Of a DNA stretch of 64,000 nucleotides, positions 49,731 through 60,522 are shown one piece after another. The stretch is from Larix kaempferi (Eukaryota > Streptophyta > Pinopsida > Pinales > Pinaceae): the NCBI GenBank assembly GCA_027924585.1, contig BSBM01000994.1, positions 9,369,001-9,433,000 of the forward strand, in the 5' to 3' direction. Positions within the stretch are counted from its first letter, which is position 1, and each line of letters begins with the position of its first letter. Position numbers and translations under genes: made by a program. The notes under the pieces were generated by a model, which saw only the letters and a program-made list of their open reading frames with translations, made no database searches and was not told where the DNA came from.

Positions 49731-49930
49731 ACAAAATCTATGTACTATAAAATAAATTATTGTGTTTTTTGTCATAATTAAGAATCGATGTCTCTTACAA
49801 CATATGCCAACATACTAGAAAATGGCAAAAAAACTTAAAACAATTAATTTATACGTACCAATACAAGTCAACAATTCTATCAATATTAATTCAATATATA
49901 TAGAATAGATGTATTAAGGCATACCTCATA

Positions 49931-50645
49931 CACTTCAATGCACTTCATCTTCTTCTTCATCCAGGTCCACATCTGTATCATCCGATCTAGATTCAAAATT
50001 TTAAGTATTGGCCATATCATCACCATCATTGATGTCAGTTTCTATAATCATGTCATTGTCAATATCATCTTCATGAACATTGTCTGCTACATCATCTGAT
50101 TCAACTAATTCTTCGACATCTTCCTCTGGAACATGATAATCTAACTCATGTTGATCTTTTACATCATATTCTTCTTCAAGACCCTTTTCATTATCTTCCT
50201 CTACATTATACTTTACCGGCCTTCCCCTTGGATCACGTCTCACAACAAATGACCAACCCCCTCTACCTGGAACCTCCGAGTAAAATACCTGTTCACATTG
50301 GCTTGGAAGAACATAGGGCTTTATTCGTGGCTCAAACAACCTTGTATTAACCATGTTAAATCCATTAGCATGTTCAATAATAGTTCTATCGAGATCACGT
50401 TTATTCAATCGTAACCTGTACCATTTGACAAAGAACGAAACTAATTTGAAGGATTTAAAGTCACACTGAATAATATATTCCAAATACCCATAGTATCGAT
50501 TTTCTTAGAGTTTTGGATGTCCGTCACTTATAGAGGAAACATTGGTCACCTCAAAGACTGCAGTTATCCCACAATAAGATGTTTTCTTCGTTTCATCCAA
50601 CTTGTTTGACGCGAAATTTACGACCATTGCACCACATAGCCTTAC
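49931..50645 (-). pseudogene. CACTA tnp2 transposase, C-terminal part (DUF4216-like)
   Basis: Reading leftward: an exon with CGAMVVNFASNKLDETKKTS and YCGITAVFEVTNVSS, a stop, then YYGYLEYIIQCDFKSFKLVS, NMVNTRLFEPRIKPYVLPSQ, CEQVFYSEVPGRGGWSFVVR and an acidic tail. The blocks match DUF4216 at the C-end of plant tnp2 proteins (usual pattern: ...SQA.QVFYVEDP....W.VV). A TAA at about 50000 precedes an in-frame acidic end at about 49935. This part follows the catalytic region and is of unknown function. Confidence 0.75.
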
Positions 50646-50794
50646 GGTGTTTTACCTGCAATATGCCATATACATAAAATTGCATCGTCAATTGATGATT
50701 AAGTGCATGTTTATGCCTACAATGTATTCAAGGAAAAAAATAAATCAACGTGTACATCGATATAATTGAAAAAAATAAATAGTATGGTTGATTA
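50646..50794 (-). other. Intron-like sequence of tnp2, left of LINE
   Basis: AT-rich stretch between tnp2 exons into which the LINE at 50814 inserted. Confidence 0.4.
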
Positions 50795-50819
50795 ATATGC
50801 TTGCATGTTTATCGTGGGT

Positions 50820-51220
50820 TGGTAGGTGCGGGGGGAGTAATTTTTTACTCCTAGGGGAACAAGAAGAGAGAGTTTGCTTGGGGCATCGAAAGAAAGACCA
50901 ACAACGGAGCGGAATGGCTGGGTCTCATCAAAGGGCTAGAGATTGCTATAAACCTGGGAATTAAGAACTTGATGGTCCTTGGGGATTCCTTAATTGTCAT
51001 TAGAGAAGCTAGACGCATTGTCGACAACAGGAAAGACCCCTCCACAAAAATGCATCATCTCTTAATCAGCATTAGTAAAGACTTTCAAGGGATCACCTTT
51101 CTTCATATTCTGAGAAGATTAAACGGGCAAGCTGATGGTATGGCTAATAATGAAGTCCGGCTCTCCTATGGCTCTCTAAGTTGCGACAATGTCATTTATG
51201 AAAACTCTTGGATTCCCTAG
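50820..51220 (+). pseudogene. LINE RNase H, truncated start
   Basis: GAGGVIFYS, a TAG, then WGIERKTNNGAEWLGLIKGL (catalytic Glu in NNGAEW), NLMVLGDSLIVIREARRI (Asp in GDS) and FLHILRRLNGQADGMANNEV (Asp in QAD). The first Asp is cut off with the 5' truncation. One stop is present. Ends at 51218-51220. Confidence 0.8.
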
Positions 51221-52166
51221 CCTATGTTTCCTCCTTAGAGCCTGGGCTCTTCTTTTTCTTATTTGGCCCCTTCATATTTCTTTGGCTCAAAACTTTAGAA
51301 ATTCAAAAATTAGTTTTTTGGGAAAAGCCCCAAGGCATTTTGACGGTCACCTTGATCCTCGAGGGATTCTCACACTTGCTCGCATTAATGCCATCCGGCT
51401 AGTACGCCAGTTGGCCGGCATGCGAGCTGGTAGCTTTGGTTTAAAACAGGGCATGAGCCTTCACTTCATCATTCATTCCCTTGCTGGTTACAGTTGCTCG
51501 AAATTATTGGTCTTTGTTGCTTGTGTTTGCTTGGACGGTCATTGTGTTGGGAGATATATGGAACATCACATTGCTGGGCGTCCTCGGGGAGGGGGCGACA
51601 TGTTTTTGAAGTGTGATAGATGTTGTAAGCTAGTTAGAGGCCCTAATGGCGGATGTAGTTGGGGTTTTCAGTTGGACGAAATGAGGGGCGACTCGGTGGG
51701 CAAGGAGAGTAGCAACTTCCCTGGGCTTGGTCCCTGTCGAAGGCATGCTGGGGTTGGGAACCCTCAAGGGCAAGTTGGGACCGGCATTACAAGGTTTGAA
51801 GTGGAATTCTTGGACCGTATGCAGGAGTTGGAGCTGCAAGTTCGGCTGATACACAATGAAAACCTGGAGTATAAGAAGGTTTTGTCCCGTCTCTATACTT
51901 TGGCATCTGCTTCTCACTTCGAGGTGAAAACTCAGAACAGGAAAGTGGCAGAGAAAATTGAACACCTTGAAGAGACCCTGGGGCTTGCCTATCCCCACAA
52001 AGCCCGAAAGTCTAAGGTCACTAGTAGAGAATTGGAGGACATTGACAGGAAAATGGAAAAACTGAAGAAGTTTATGGCTCATGCTGGGAATTTCGTGGAT
52101 CTCAGCTTTGAAAAGAATGTGGCAGCGGACTCTACAGGCGCTGTTATGGACATGGGACTTCAGTAG
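51189..52166 (+). CDS. Open 325-codon frame downstream of LINE RNase H, unknown function
   Basis: The frame starts at an ATG at 51189, overlapping the RNase H end by 32 bases in another phase, and runs without a stop to 52166. The first about 110 codons look hydrophobic and may be chance. From about residue 130 there is a cysteine-rich stretch (CVCLDGHCVGRYMEHH, then FLKCDRCCKLVRGPNGGC) that could bind zinc, then from about residue 205 a long coiled-coil-like region (FEVEFLDRMQELELQVRLIH ... KVAEKIEHLEETLG ... ELEDIDRKMEKLKKFMAHAG). I recognise no family. A smaller real product could begin at an inner Met near residue 90. It may be a third ORF of this LINE family or host sequence carried along. 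Confidence 0.5.
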   Translation: MSFMKTLGFPSLCFLLRAWALLFLIWPLHISLAQNFRNSKISFLGKAPRHFDGHLDPRGILTLARINAIRLVRQLAGMRAGSFGLKQGMSLHFIIHSLAGYSCSKLLVFVACVCLDGHCVGRYMEHHIAGRPRGGGDMFLKCDRCCKLVRGPNGGCSWGFQLDEMRGDSVGKESSNFPGLGPCRRHAGVGNPQGQVGTGITRFEVEFLDRMQELELQVRLIHNENLEYKKVLSRLYTLASASHFEVKTQNRKVAEKIEHLEETLGLAYPHKARKSKVTSRELEDIDRKMEKLKKFMAHAGNFVDLSFEKNVAADSTGAVMDMGLQ

Positions 52167-52562
52167 CAGCTCATCGGTTGGCCTCTCTTTTTGGTTCTGC
52201 TATGTTTACATTACTGTTTTTAAATTATATGCATAGAGTCTCTAAAACTCATAGAATAGGAATCAACTGCAGACTTGGCAATCCAGAATGCTTCATCTCT
52301 CAGATTTTGTATAAGGCAGCTCAAAAGTAATGTTTTATTTTTGGATATTCCTTCCAAGGCAGTTTGTTAGGTGTTATAGTTTTCATAGAACAGGAAGATA
52401 TCGTGTTAGCTATAAACTTGAACAGGATGAACTTGGAGTGATGGATGTTTTCCTTTCATGGGAGCAATTTGTCCACTTTTTGCTATGTAATTTCCACATT
52501 TTTATATAATCAAAGCTGGTTAACCATTTCTGTTAAAAAAAAAATATGCTTGCATGTTTATC

Positions 52563-52765
52563 TTTTAAACCATATGCTAAATCAATTTCCCTTTGTGTAA
52601 GATTGGTGTCTACATTGCGATCAGTTGATTTAACTAATGAAGCCACACCTTCCCATGATATTCCATGACCAGATTGTTTACATTGTTCAATCCATACCTT
52701 CATCCAATCAAGATTGTTTGTGACGTGTAAATGAAGTGCATCCCACTCTTGACCAACTGCATGAT
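52563..52765 (-). pseudogene. tnp2 exon after DUF4218
   Basis: Minus strand reads GQEWDALHLHVTNNLDWMKV, WIEQCKQSGHGISWEGVASL and TNLTQREIDLAYG. Its position between DUF4218 and DUF4216 fits the tnp2 gene. Confidence 0.5.
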
Positions 52766-52910
52766 GAAAATAAAATTACAATTCACAAATGTATATTTAC
52801 TTAACACGGTATACACATTTAATTAATGCATATTGAATATTAAAAATGAAATAAGTATGATATATACATTAAAAGCAACAGCCAAATGTATTATAATTAA
52901 TATCCACTAG

Positions 52911-53330
52911 CTAATAATTACCTTTCACCTTCCTCGATCTACCTTTCCCCTTCAGGTACTCCCCTTCGAATTTGTTAATGGAGTTCGGATCACGAATGCG
53001 ACCTAAATCGATCTTTGACACTAATTTAGGAAGATATTCATTAATATACACCATGTTCTGGTATACCACATATCCCTCCACCATAGAACCCTCAGGACGT
53101 GCTCGTTGTCTAACCAAATCCTTCAAAAAATTCAAGTGGCTCTCGACCATCCACATTGACCTTGAGTGTACAGGTCCACACCATTCAATCTTCTCAACTC
53201 GGTGTATGAGGTAGTGCTCTTGTGCATTGAAAAATGCCGAAGGTAGATGCTTTTGCATTTCACACATGAGACGAGGAATTTCTCTCCTCCGATACTTTAT
53301 ATCTTCTTTATGGATTTCTTTAGATGACAA
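52911..53330 (-). pseudogene. tnp2 DUF4218 exon
   Basis: EIPRLMCEMQKHLPSAFFNA, QEHYLIHRVEKIEWCGPVHS, MWMVESHLNFLKDLVRQRAR and PEGSMVEGYVVYQNMVYINE follow the DUF4218 pattern of plant tnp2 proteins (usual: ...IEREMGTLKRYVRNRARPEG.IAEGY). Open for 139 codons on the minus strand and ends in AT-rich intron. Confidence 0.85.
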
Positions 53331-53677
53331 CCATCTACAAGCGATGCAAACAATTCACGAGATTTAACAAAAATAAACATTATATTACATAACAATTAGT
53401 AAAACAAATGTCAAATATAAGTTCTACAATGAATTAAACAAACACTTCATGCATGCAAAATATCGCTACTTACCTCATGTATTTTCCAAGATCATATATA
53501 ACTTGTTTGACATTGTTGTCGAAGTTGTCTAGGAGAGATAGAGGTAGAACATACGTAACAATATAAAAATCGTTTCATTATTTTTTACAAAACTAGACAA
53601 AAAAATACCAACAACATGCACTAGTATAAAAAATATAGCAATATATATACCAGAATAATTACCTTGATGAAGATATG

Positions 53678-54157
53678 TCAATCATGTGTTTTCACCCCCA
53701 CAAAATCACCTTTCTTTCTTAAGATATTCTTCATGTTCGAACAAAATCCAGAGGGAAGTTTAATTTTCCGCATGACTTTTTTTACAACATTGCTTTGTTG
53801 CTCCGTTAACAACCATGGAAGTGAGTTTATATTAATTTGGTCTTCATTGCTATGTAATTGAATTAAATATTTCATTGCATGGTTGGCTTCCTAAATGTCA
53901 TTGCAAATTTTGACAATTTTTTCTTTGTCACTCCTTCCATCCAATATTCGCCATAATGTTTCAGCTACATTCTTTCCGATATGCATTGTATCAAACATAT
54001 TAGCAATTTGGAGGTGCTCATAGTAGGGCAAACTACTGAATTGTTTAGGATAACTTTTCATTCCTTGTGGATGCCCATTAATGCTTTCATGATCACGACG
54101 ACCATCATAGTTTACAAAGAAATTACAGAAATCAATGTCAATTACAATAAACAACAC
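53678..54157 (-). pseudogene. tnp2 core exons (Transposase_21, second half)
   Basis: 54157-53891 reads DGRRDHESINGHPQGMKSYP, FSSLPYYEHLQIANMFDTMH and IGKNVAETLWRILDGRSDKE. 53875-53678 continues with RKIKLPSGFCSNMKNILRKK and GDFVGVKTHD. These are the conserved blocks of Transposase_21 (usual: FD.MHIEKNV...L...L, ...P.G..SN......K..GMKSHD). The D and H residues of MFDTMHIGKN are kept. Confidence 0.85.
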
Positions 54158-54169
54158 ACGATAAAAAAA

Positions 54170-54620
54170 TCAAAACATTTCATATATGATGATAGATAGA
54201 CAATTTGATCTATACGTACCTTGGCGATTTCTATTATATTGCAACTTCCATAGGTGAGGTGTCATTCTCTGTGGTTTCAATGCAGTCTCTTCTTTCCCAT
54301 TGAAAATATGTTTTTCGGTAGTTCGATACCTATGTTTATTAGAGAGGAAGTGCCTATACTCATGAAACACCTCATTTCCTAAACTTTTTGAACAACGAGA
54401 TTTCATCTTAGGACCACAAATTAGACATGCAAATTTTCCCTTTGTTTGAAGACCTACAAGAGATGGATTAACTATGTCAATTATAATTATATAAAATGAA
54501 TGGATTATTTAAAAAACATGCATGATTAATATATCAACTTCATAAAATTAAATACTATTAAAGTGGACATTATAATTACATACCACAAAAATGGGTTAGC
54601 CCTAAGGCATCATGAATTGT
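54170..54620 (-). pseudogene. tnp2 core exon (Transposase_21, middle)
   Basis: Reads FACLICGPKMKSRCSKSLGN, EVFHEYRHFLSNKHRYRTTE, and NGKEETALKPQRMTPHLWKL, matching the CP.C......L...K..Y..HRRFLP..H.YR block. An intron-like AT stretch separates it from the next exon. Confidence 0.75.
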
Positions 54621-55048
54621 CCATACAAGCATTGCATGGAATTGAAATTGCCTTTGTCATATTAGTCTAGAGACATCATACATAGTGATGTCATTCAATA
54701 GCTTTAGTGTCTCGTGAATAAGAGGCTCAATATATACATTCATATATTTAACTTGGTACTTACTTGATTGATTTGAACATATAAAATACATAATTATTAC
54801 ATCCATTTTAGATATATAAATAATATACATGAGTAAATGAAAAAAGTATATGACATTATGCAACAAAATACGACAAATGAGATGCTACTACGTTAAAAAA
54901 AATGTTTTAGACACATACCTGGAACAATCATTGCCAACATTATGTGCTCCCTCTTTATTGACATCCATGGAGGAATGTTATTGATGATAACAAAAATAGG
55001 CCACACCAAGTAAATAAATCTCATCTCTACAAACGAATTGACACCATC
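54621..55048 (-). pseudogene. tnp2 core, right after the gypsy insertion
   Basis: 55043-54920 on the minus strand reads FVIINNIPPWMSIKREHIML then AMIVPG, the standard NLPPW...K...I...LIPGP block. It is separated from its N-terminal half by the gypsy element, whose target sequence lies at 55044-55048. Confidence 0.75.
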
Positions 55049-55452
55049 TGTTAGGAACCCATGTCTTTACTTTGTTAGTATATTGTTGTTGGACGCATAT
55101 GCTTTGTAAGACGTCCCATAGTATTTGTTGATCCATAGTTTGTGTTATTGTTGTTGGGCGCATATGCTTTGTAAGTCGCCTATAATATTTGTTGACCCAT
55201 AGTTTGTATTGGCCCATGGTTTTGACCCATAGTTTGTATTGGCCCATGGTTTTGACCCATAGTATTGGCGCCTAGACTTAGTATATAAGTGTGCGTTGAG
55301 GCAAATGAAGGCACCGTGAAGTTATTTGTATTGAGCTTGCTCAAAGGAGGTTGCCCCCTCGAAGTGGCCTGTGAACAATAAAGTGATTCTAAGTTCTGTT
55401 ATTACTGTTATCTCGTGTATTTTCATTAATTAATTGTTGCAGATTCCTCACA
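55049..55452 (+). repeat. Gypsy 5' LTR (404 bp)
   Basis: Begins TGTTAGGAACC and ends GATTCCTCACA, an imperfect inverted repeat. A 30-bp unit GACCCATAGTTTGTATTGGC... is present twice (about 55195-55255), once in the 3' LTR, which explains the length difference. A TATA-like TATATAAG is at about 55282-55289. Confidence 0.93.
55282..55289 (+). promoter_or_regulatory. TATA-like box in gypsy 5' LTR
   Basis: TATATAAG in the LTR, with the conserved AGTATATAGGTG at the same place in the 3' LTR (near 62359). Likely the core promoter; inferred from position. Confidence 0.5.
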
Positions 55453-56552
55453 TCTGGTATCAAAGAACTTTCTTGGGCTCGTTGGGTGAAATTTTTGCTA
55501 ATTTTTTTCGCATCTGTTGCAGGTTCGGATCTGGGAATAATCCCTATCCACTTAACTGTGGGAAGTACTTGGGCATAATCCCTAAAAATCATTGTGAGGA
55601 GTACCACAGGAACCCCAAAGTAGCTGGCGCATTAAGAGGACCTGCCAGCGAAAAGGGCAACGACCCCTACCTGATTGACTAGTTCCCACCCATGAGGTAA
55701 ACCAAGAGCTGTCATTTGTGGCAAAGCGGTTATCAGTTTTACCTAAGCCGTGGAATGAGGGTTACTGCCCCAATACACAAGCCGTCAGATAGCATTGGTG
55801 GCCGATTGAATCCCCTGAACCGTTAGGAAGCCGAGCATATGGGGTCCATATCTATTTTCAGTTGATAAATCACATATTTCCTCTGTCCCGAACTGTTGTC
55901 GATCACTTCTGTGCCATTTCAGATCTATCTGTTGCCGATCACTTCCACGCTGTTTTAGATCCATCTATTTCTGATCCCTTCTGCGCTGTTGCAGATCCAT
56001 CTGTTTCTGATCCCTTCCGCGCCGTTGCAGATCCATCTGTTTCTGATCCCTTCTGCACCGTAGCAGATCCATTCTGGAAAAAAAAATTCTATTTTTTCAC
56101 CATATCTCCCTTGTTTTCACTCTGTTTCCCTTGAAACTTCCTTGACACCCCTGTCATCCCATTCTGCATCTTTCATTCCTCGGGACCCTATCCCAAATTC
56201 CACTTCCCAAAGCCAGAAATCTCACATTTGTCTATTTTTAGGGTTTGCTATAACTTCTTTAATTTTCACCCAATCGCCTTCAAATTTTGCCACCGTGTTC
56301 ATTTCCTATTTCTGTTTCTTTGCCCCTCTTTGACAAATTTTCTCATTCTTTCACTCCGCCTCTGAAATCCCCATTGTCTGCTTCCCTGTCCATTCAAAAG
56401 TGTCCAAAACCTAGTCAAACCCCAATGACCCATTAGAGTTTTTCCCAAATCCATATTTCCCTTTCCTAAATAAGCTTTTGTTTGTGTTTTTCTACCCATT
56501 CAAAAAAAAAAAACTCTTGGTTCTGGTTGTCACCCGCGCAGGAGCAAAAACC
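55453..56552 (+). other. Gypsy leader with 36-bp repeats
   Basis: Between primer site and gag. At 55901-56075 a 36-bp unit is repeated about five times; in one frame it reads DPFCAVADPSVS. No start context or domain supports a protein. Confidence 0.6.
55456..55466 (+). other. Gypsy primer binding site
   Basis: TGGTATCAAAG lies three bases after the 5' LTR and matches the initiator tRNA-Met 3' end except one base. Confidence 0.75.
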
Positions 56553-57896
56553 ATGGAGGAAACACTTGCAGCCATCGAAACCAAACTCCAGGATCTGGAT
56601 GAAAAATTTCTCGGCCTCCATCTTGAGCATTCAACCATGAACAACAAATGACAGTCCTAGTCTTCATCAGATAATGGGTTCCCTTCTTCTAGCAATTTTC
56701 GTGGTCCAAAGCTTGATTTTCCTCGCTTCAATGGTATTGATCTGACTGACTAGATCTATCGTGCATAACAATATTTCAGTTTGCATAATACTTTTGATTT
56801 CACCAAAGTTCCACTTGCATCCTTTCATTTGGAACAAGGAGCTCTTCAATGGTACCATTAGTACATCAAGGCTCATGAAGAGCCAAAATGGCCAGATTTT
56901 TTCCATCTCCTTTTGCAACGATTTGGTCCTAGCGCTTTTGATGACTTCACAGGAGCCCTCACTAAACTTCACAAATTGGCACTATGAGAGAGTATCAGAC
57001 AGAATTTGAGAAACTAGCCAATCACACAGAAGGATTGTCTCATGAATTCTACAGGAGTTGTTTTATCAGTGGTCTTAAGGATGAAATCCGCTCAGAGGTT
57101 AAAATGTTCTGTCCCAACACAATGATGGAAGCCCGGGGGTTGGCTAAGTTGGCAGAAGACAAGATTACAGCCCAACAGCGCTCCAAACCCACTTTTGTTC
57201 CCTTCCGAAATATAGGTTCTCAACGACCTCCCATCCCGCCAGCTCCTCAACCAACTCCTATCAAGCATTTGTCTGAAACAGAGATGCAGGCATGCAAAGA
57301 AAAAGGGCTTTGTTATAATTGTGATAAGAAATTCACTCGGGGACATAGATGTGTACAACAAAAGCTCTATCTCTTGGATGTGGATTCTCCGCCTGCCTCT
57401 GACATTGGTGAAGAAGCTCCAGATAAAATGGATGATCATGTCGAAATTCAGGAGCCGCCTATTGACCCTTCGTCTGAGGAAGACCACCCAAAGATATCTC
57501 TCCATGTTTTAGCCGAAATCACCACCCCCAAAACAATGCAGGTTAGGGGTTACTTCAAGAAGCTCCCTCTTACCATACTCATTGATTCTGGTAGCACTCA
57601 TAACTTCATTGACCCTCGGATCACCAAACAGGTTGATTGTTTTATCCATCCTTGCTCCAACTTTGAAGTCATGGTTGCCAATGGGGGCACCTTACCTTGC
57701 AAGGGGAAGTGTCACAATGTGCGTATCTCTATGGAAGATTATAACTTGCGTTCTGACATGTTCGCCTTGGCCTTAGGCGGATGTGATGTGGTTTTGGGTG
57801 TTCAATGGTTACTCACACTTGGACCCATCTTATGGGATTTTGCTGAACTTTGGATGCAATTTTGGTCTATATGGGAGGCCCACACTCCCCAATAAT
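56553..57896 (+). pseudogene. Gypsy gag-protease region (interrupted)
   Basis: ATG at 56553 starts MEETLAAIETKLQDLDEKFL, a coiled-coil-like gag start. Several stops and a frameshift near 56980 follow. The next frame (56984-57895) reads REYQTEFEKLANHTEGLSHE and FISGLKDEIRSEVKMF (gag core), LCYNCDKKFTRGHRC (knuckle, CX2CX4HX4C form intact), then the protease LTILIDSGSTHNFIDPRITK with the catalytic DSGS intact and VVLGVQWLLTLGPILWDFAE. The LARD then cuts the frame at 57858; the last codons before 57896 are LARD sequence. Gag would assemble particles and the protease cut the polyprotein. Confidence 0.85.
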
Positions 57897-58185
57897 GTAT
57901 TAGGGAATGTATTGGGTTCTATCCCCACGAATAGCTAAATATTAAAGTAGATTATTATTAGTATAATAATGGGCATTATTTATTATGCTCTTTGTAATCA
58001 CTATAAAAGGCATCTGGCCTCCTAATGAAAGATAACTTTTCTTGTGCCATTCTTGTGTCTCTTTCTTCTCATTCTATTGTGTTAGTAGTTGTTGATTGAG
58101 TTCTGAGTGCTTACTGTGTTTTAATTTAGGAGGTGAGGCTATTAGAGCCTCACCTCTGATCTGTATGTAGATCAATTGCAGATCA
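57863..58185 (+). repeat. LARD 5' LTR (323 bp)
   Basis: Starts TGGTCTATATGGG and ends TGCAGATCA; the imperfect terminal inverted repeat TGGTCTGTA/TGCAGATCA fixes the edges. TATA-like CTATAAAAGG at 58001-58010. Confidence 0.88.
58001..58010 (+). promoter_or_regulatory. TATA-like box in LARD 5' LTR
   Basis: CTATAAAAGG in a position suited to start transcription in the LTR; the same sequence with one extra A is in the 3' LTR. Confidence 0.5.
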
Positions 58186-58187
58186 AT

Positions 58188-58199
58188 TGGTATCAGAGC
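58188..58199 (+). other. LARD primer binding site
   Basis: TGGTATCAGAGC, a perfect initiator tRNA-Met site, two bases after the LTR. Confidence 0.85.
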
Positions 58200-60510
58200 T
58201 ATTCGCTCCTCTATCTGATCATTCTCATTTCTAAAAAAAAAAAAGTCATGTGTCTCGTTTTCTTGATGCATCTCATTTCTTGTCTTGTTAGTTAGGTTTT
58301 AGGTATTGTTTTGTTGTGCTTACTTGTGTGCACCTGAGAAAAGAAAAAAAACACCACCGCGCCTTTCACGATGGCTGCGTTGTGGCCTGGCTCGGAGAAG
58401 ATCTATGCTTTGAAGAGTTAGCCTCATCAATGGCTATTTCTTCGTAGCATGTTGCTGCATTTCAACAAAAATATGCGCCCTAGCCCACAGTAGCTATCTT
58501 CCTCAATTTTCAGGTTGTCCCAACCTTCACGCTGCCCCACCTGTGCATGTCATCTCCTTCACACTGCTTCACCCATCTGCCCACACTGCTGCTTCAGTCC
58601 ATTTTTCATTTCCACACATCCCCTTTTCCTGCATTCACACACTGTCCCAACCCCACGCTGCCCACCATCACCTCTCTTCCTCCATCCTACGCATCACCTA
58701 CTCTCCCTCCAGCCCTTTCTGTGAACCCTATCTCTCATTCCTCCAACCTCACGCAACCCCCTTAATGTTGCTCTCTCCACGCCTTCCTGGAATCCCTTCC
58801 TTCACTGCCCCATCTGCCCACGCTGCTACTTCATCCCTTTGGCTCCACGCTACTGCTTCACCCACACTACGCTCCATCCCCCTCTCGCTGCTGACGGCCA
58901 ACATTTCTCCCTCACACCCATAACCTATCTCACGCTGCCCATTTTTGTAGCCCATCTCCAGCATCCCAACTCTCACATTGCCCATTTTCGCAGCCCATCT
59001 CCAGCATCCTAACTCTCACGCTACCCATTTTCGCAGCCCATCTCCAGCATCCCAACTCCCACGTTGTCCATTTTCGCAGCCCATCTCTTCTCCTTCACGC
59101 TCCCCATTCATGTTCAGCCAGCCTGCACCATTCACACCCAACATCTCTCCTCCTTCACGCTGAGGCTTCCTGCTCCATTTTGCCCAGCTTCTCTCCTCAT
59201 TCACACTTCCCTCCATCTCTTGGCAGCCCACCTCATGATGTCTGATGTCTTCCTGTGCGCCCAGCAAATCCACATTCCCTGCGAACCCTAAATCCCTCCA
59301 CGCACAGCCCCAAAACATTTATGACCTGCAAACCCTAAATGCTTCACCACTCACGCCCATCTCCATCAACGCCCAGCACCACTCATTCTGCTCACGCCCA
59401 GCTCCATTCACGCTTACCTCTGCTCAGCGCTCACCCAAAATTTCCCCCACTCCTGTGCAACTCCCTTTTCATGCCCAGGGTGCTCCCTTGCACACCCAGC
59501 TTGCTACCTGCACACCCAGGCTCCTCCAGGTCTGCACTCCACGCAGCCTGCACTCCACCCACGTTTTTCCCAGCTCTTTGCTCCATTCTCCACGCTCTAC
59601 CTCTCATCTCACAACCTTTTTGTAGCTCCACGCTCAACATTCCGGTAGCTCCACGCTCAACCATTTTGCCAGCTGCACGCTCAGCATTTTTCCAGCTCCA
59701 TGCCCAACATTCCAAACCTACTTTTCACACTCAGCATACATGGGAAGATCCAACAATAGCAGCTTGGGTTAGAGAAGAGGATAGATCTCCTCTAGTTGTT
59801 CATGATGCCTTGCATCCATAGACAACACAGGCAACACCCACATCGTGGAAGTTTTAGTCCAAGCTCAATGCTGGTTTCATATTTTTGCTTCAATTTTACT
59901 TTGCAGCAGTATTAGTTCTCTTCCAATTGGTTCACTTTCAGTTCCATTTTTGCTATTTGCCAATTCCTCTGGCATTACTCTACAGCACTTCACACAAGTT
60001 TGTTTAGAGACAGTGCCTTCATGGGTTTCGAGGTCGCTTCCATCTTTTTCTATCAGTCGATATCACACCCTTCTCAAGGTTTATGTATCAGTGCTGGTGG
60101 ATACACAGGTCTCCTAGCCCAACGGGTGCACAGATCTCCACCACCAAGAGAGGATTTTCACAGATCTATAACAAGCTCACAGATATCTCCCTCTAGTTCA
60201 TTTGCCGGTGGATACACAGGTCTCCTAGCCCAACGGGTGCACAGATCTCCACCACCAAGAGAGGAGGTTCACAGATCTAAAATCCTACAGATCTCTCCCT
60301 CTAGTTCATTTGCACATGGTCAACAATATGTACAACAACAGAGTCCTGGGCATCCCCACCTGCTCGCATCTTACACCATCTACACATCCTCCAGATCTTC
60401 ATCTAGTTGCAACACAACTCGAGACCTCTTCTGCATTTGGCTTCTCCACTTTGCAAGCATGGATTCCAACATCAACCAGGAGGTAGGAAAGCAGGGACGC
60501 TTTCCACTTC
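58200..60510 (+). other. LARD interior, non-coding and C-rich
   Basis: From about 58500 to 59750 the plus strand is strongly pyrimidine-rich with very few G, made of loose CACGCTGCCCAT / CACGCTCAACATT units; a 43-bp unit repeats about 3.5 times at 58930-59090. The open frames here (His/Ser/Pro-rich) are products of this composition. At 60096-60315 a 111-bp unit (GGTGGATACACAGGTCTCC...) is tandemly repeated twice. No protein domain is present. Confidence 0.75.
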
Positions 60511-60522
60511 AACCGAGAGGAA
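60510..60522 (+). other. LARD polypurine tract
   Basis: AACCGAGAGGAA directly before the 3' LTR; short but in the right place. Confidence 0.5.

Larger units (their letters stand above)
50814..52543 (+). mobile_element. 5'-truncated LINE with 19-bp target duplication
   Basis: Exact direct repeats ATATGCTTGCATGTTTATC at 50795-50813 and 52544-52562, with an A tail (about 10) before the right one, bound a 1730-bp insert. It starts inside RNase H, and continues with an open 325-codon frame and a 3' untranslated region. It lies antisense within an intron or spacer of the CACTA tnp2 pseudogene, so it is younger. The exact duplication and open frame suggest a recent event. Confidence 0.9.

Noticed and set aside
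54978-55247. 89-codon minus-strand frame, also seen at 62115-62324
   Set aside because: It is antisense to the gypsy LTRs and repeats because the LTR repeats.
58515-59821. Several overlapping His/Pro/Ser-rich frames of 60-160 codons
   Set aside because: They occur in all three plus frames of a C-rich, G-poor tract inside the LARD and reflect composition only.
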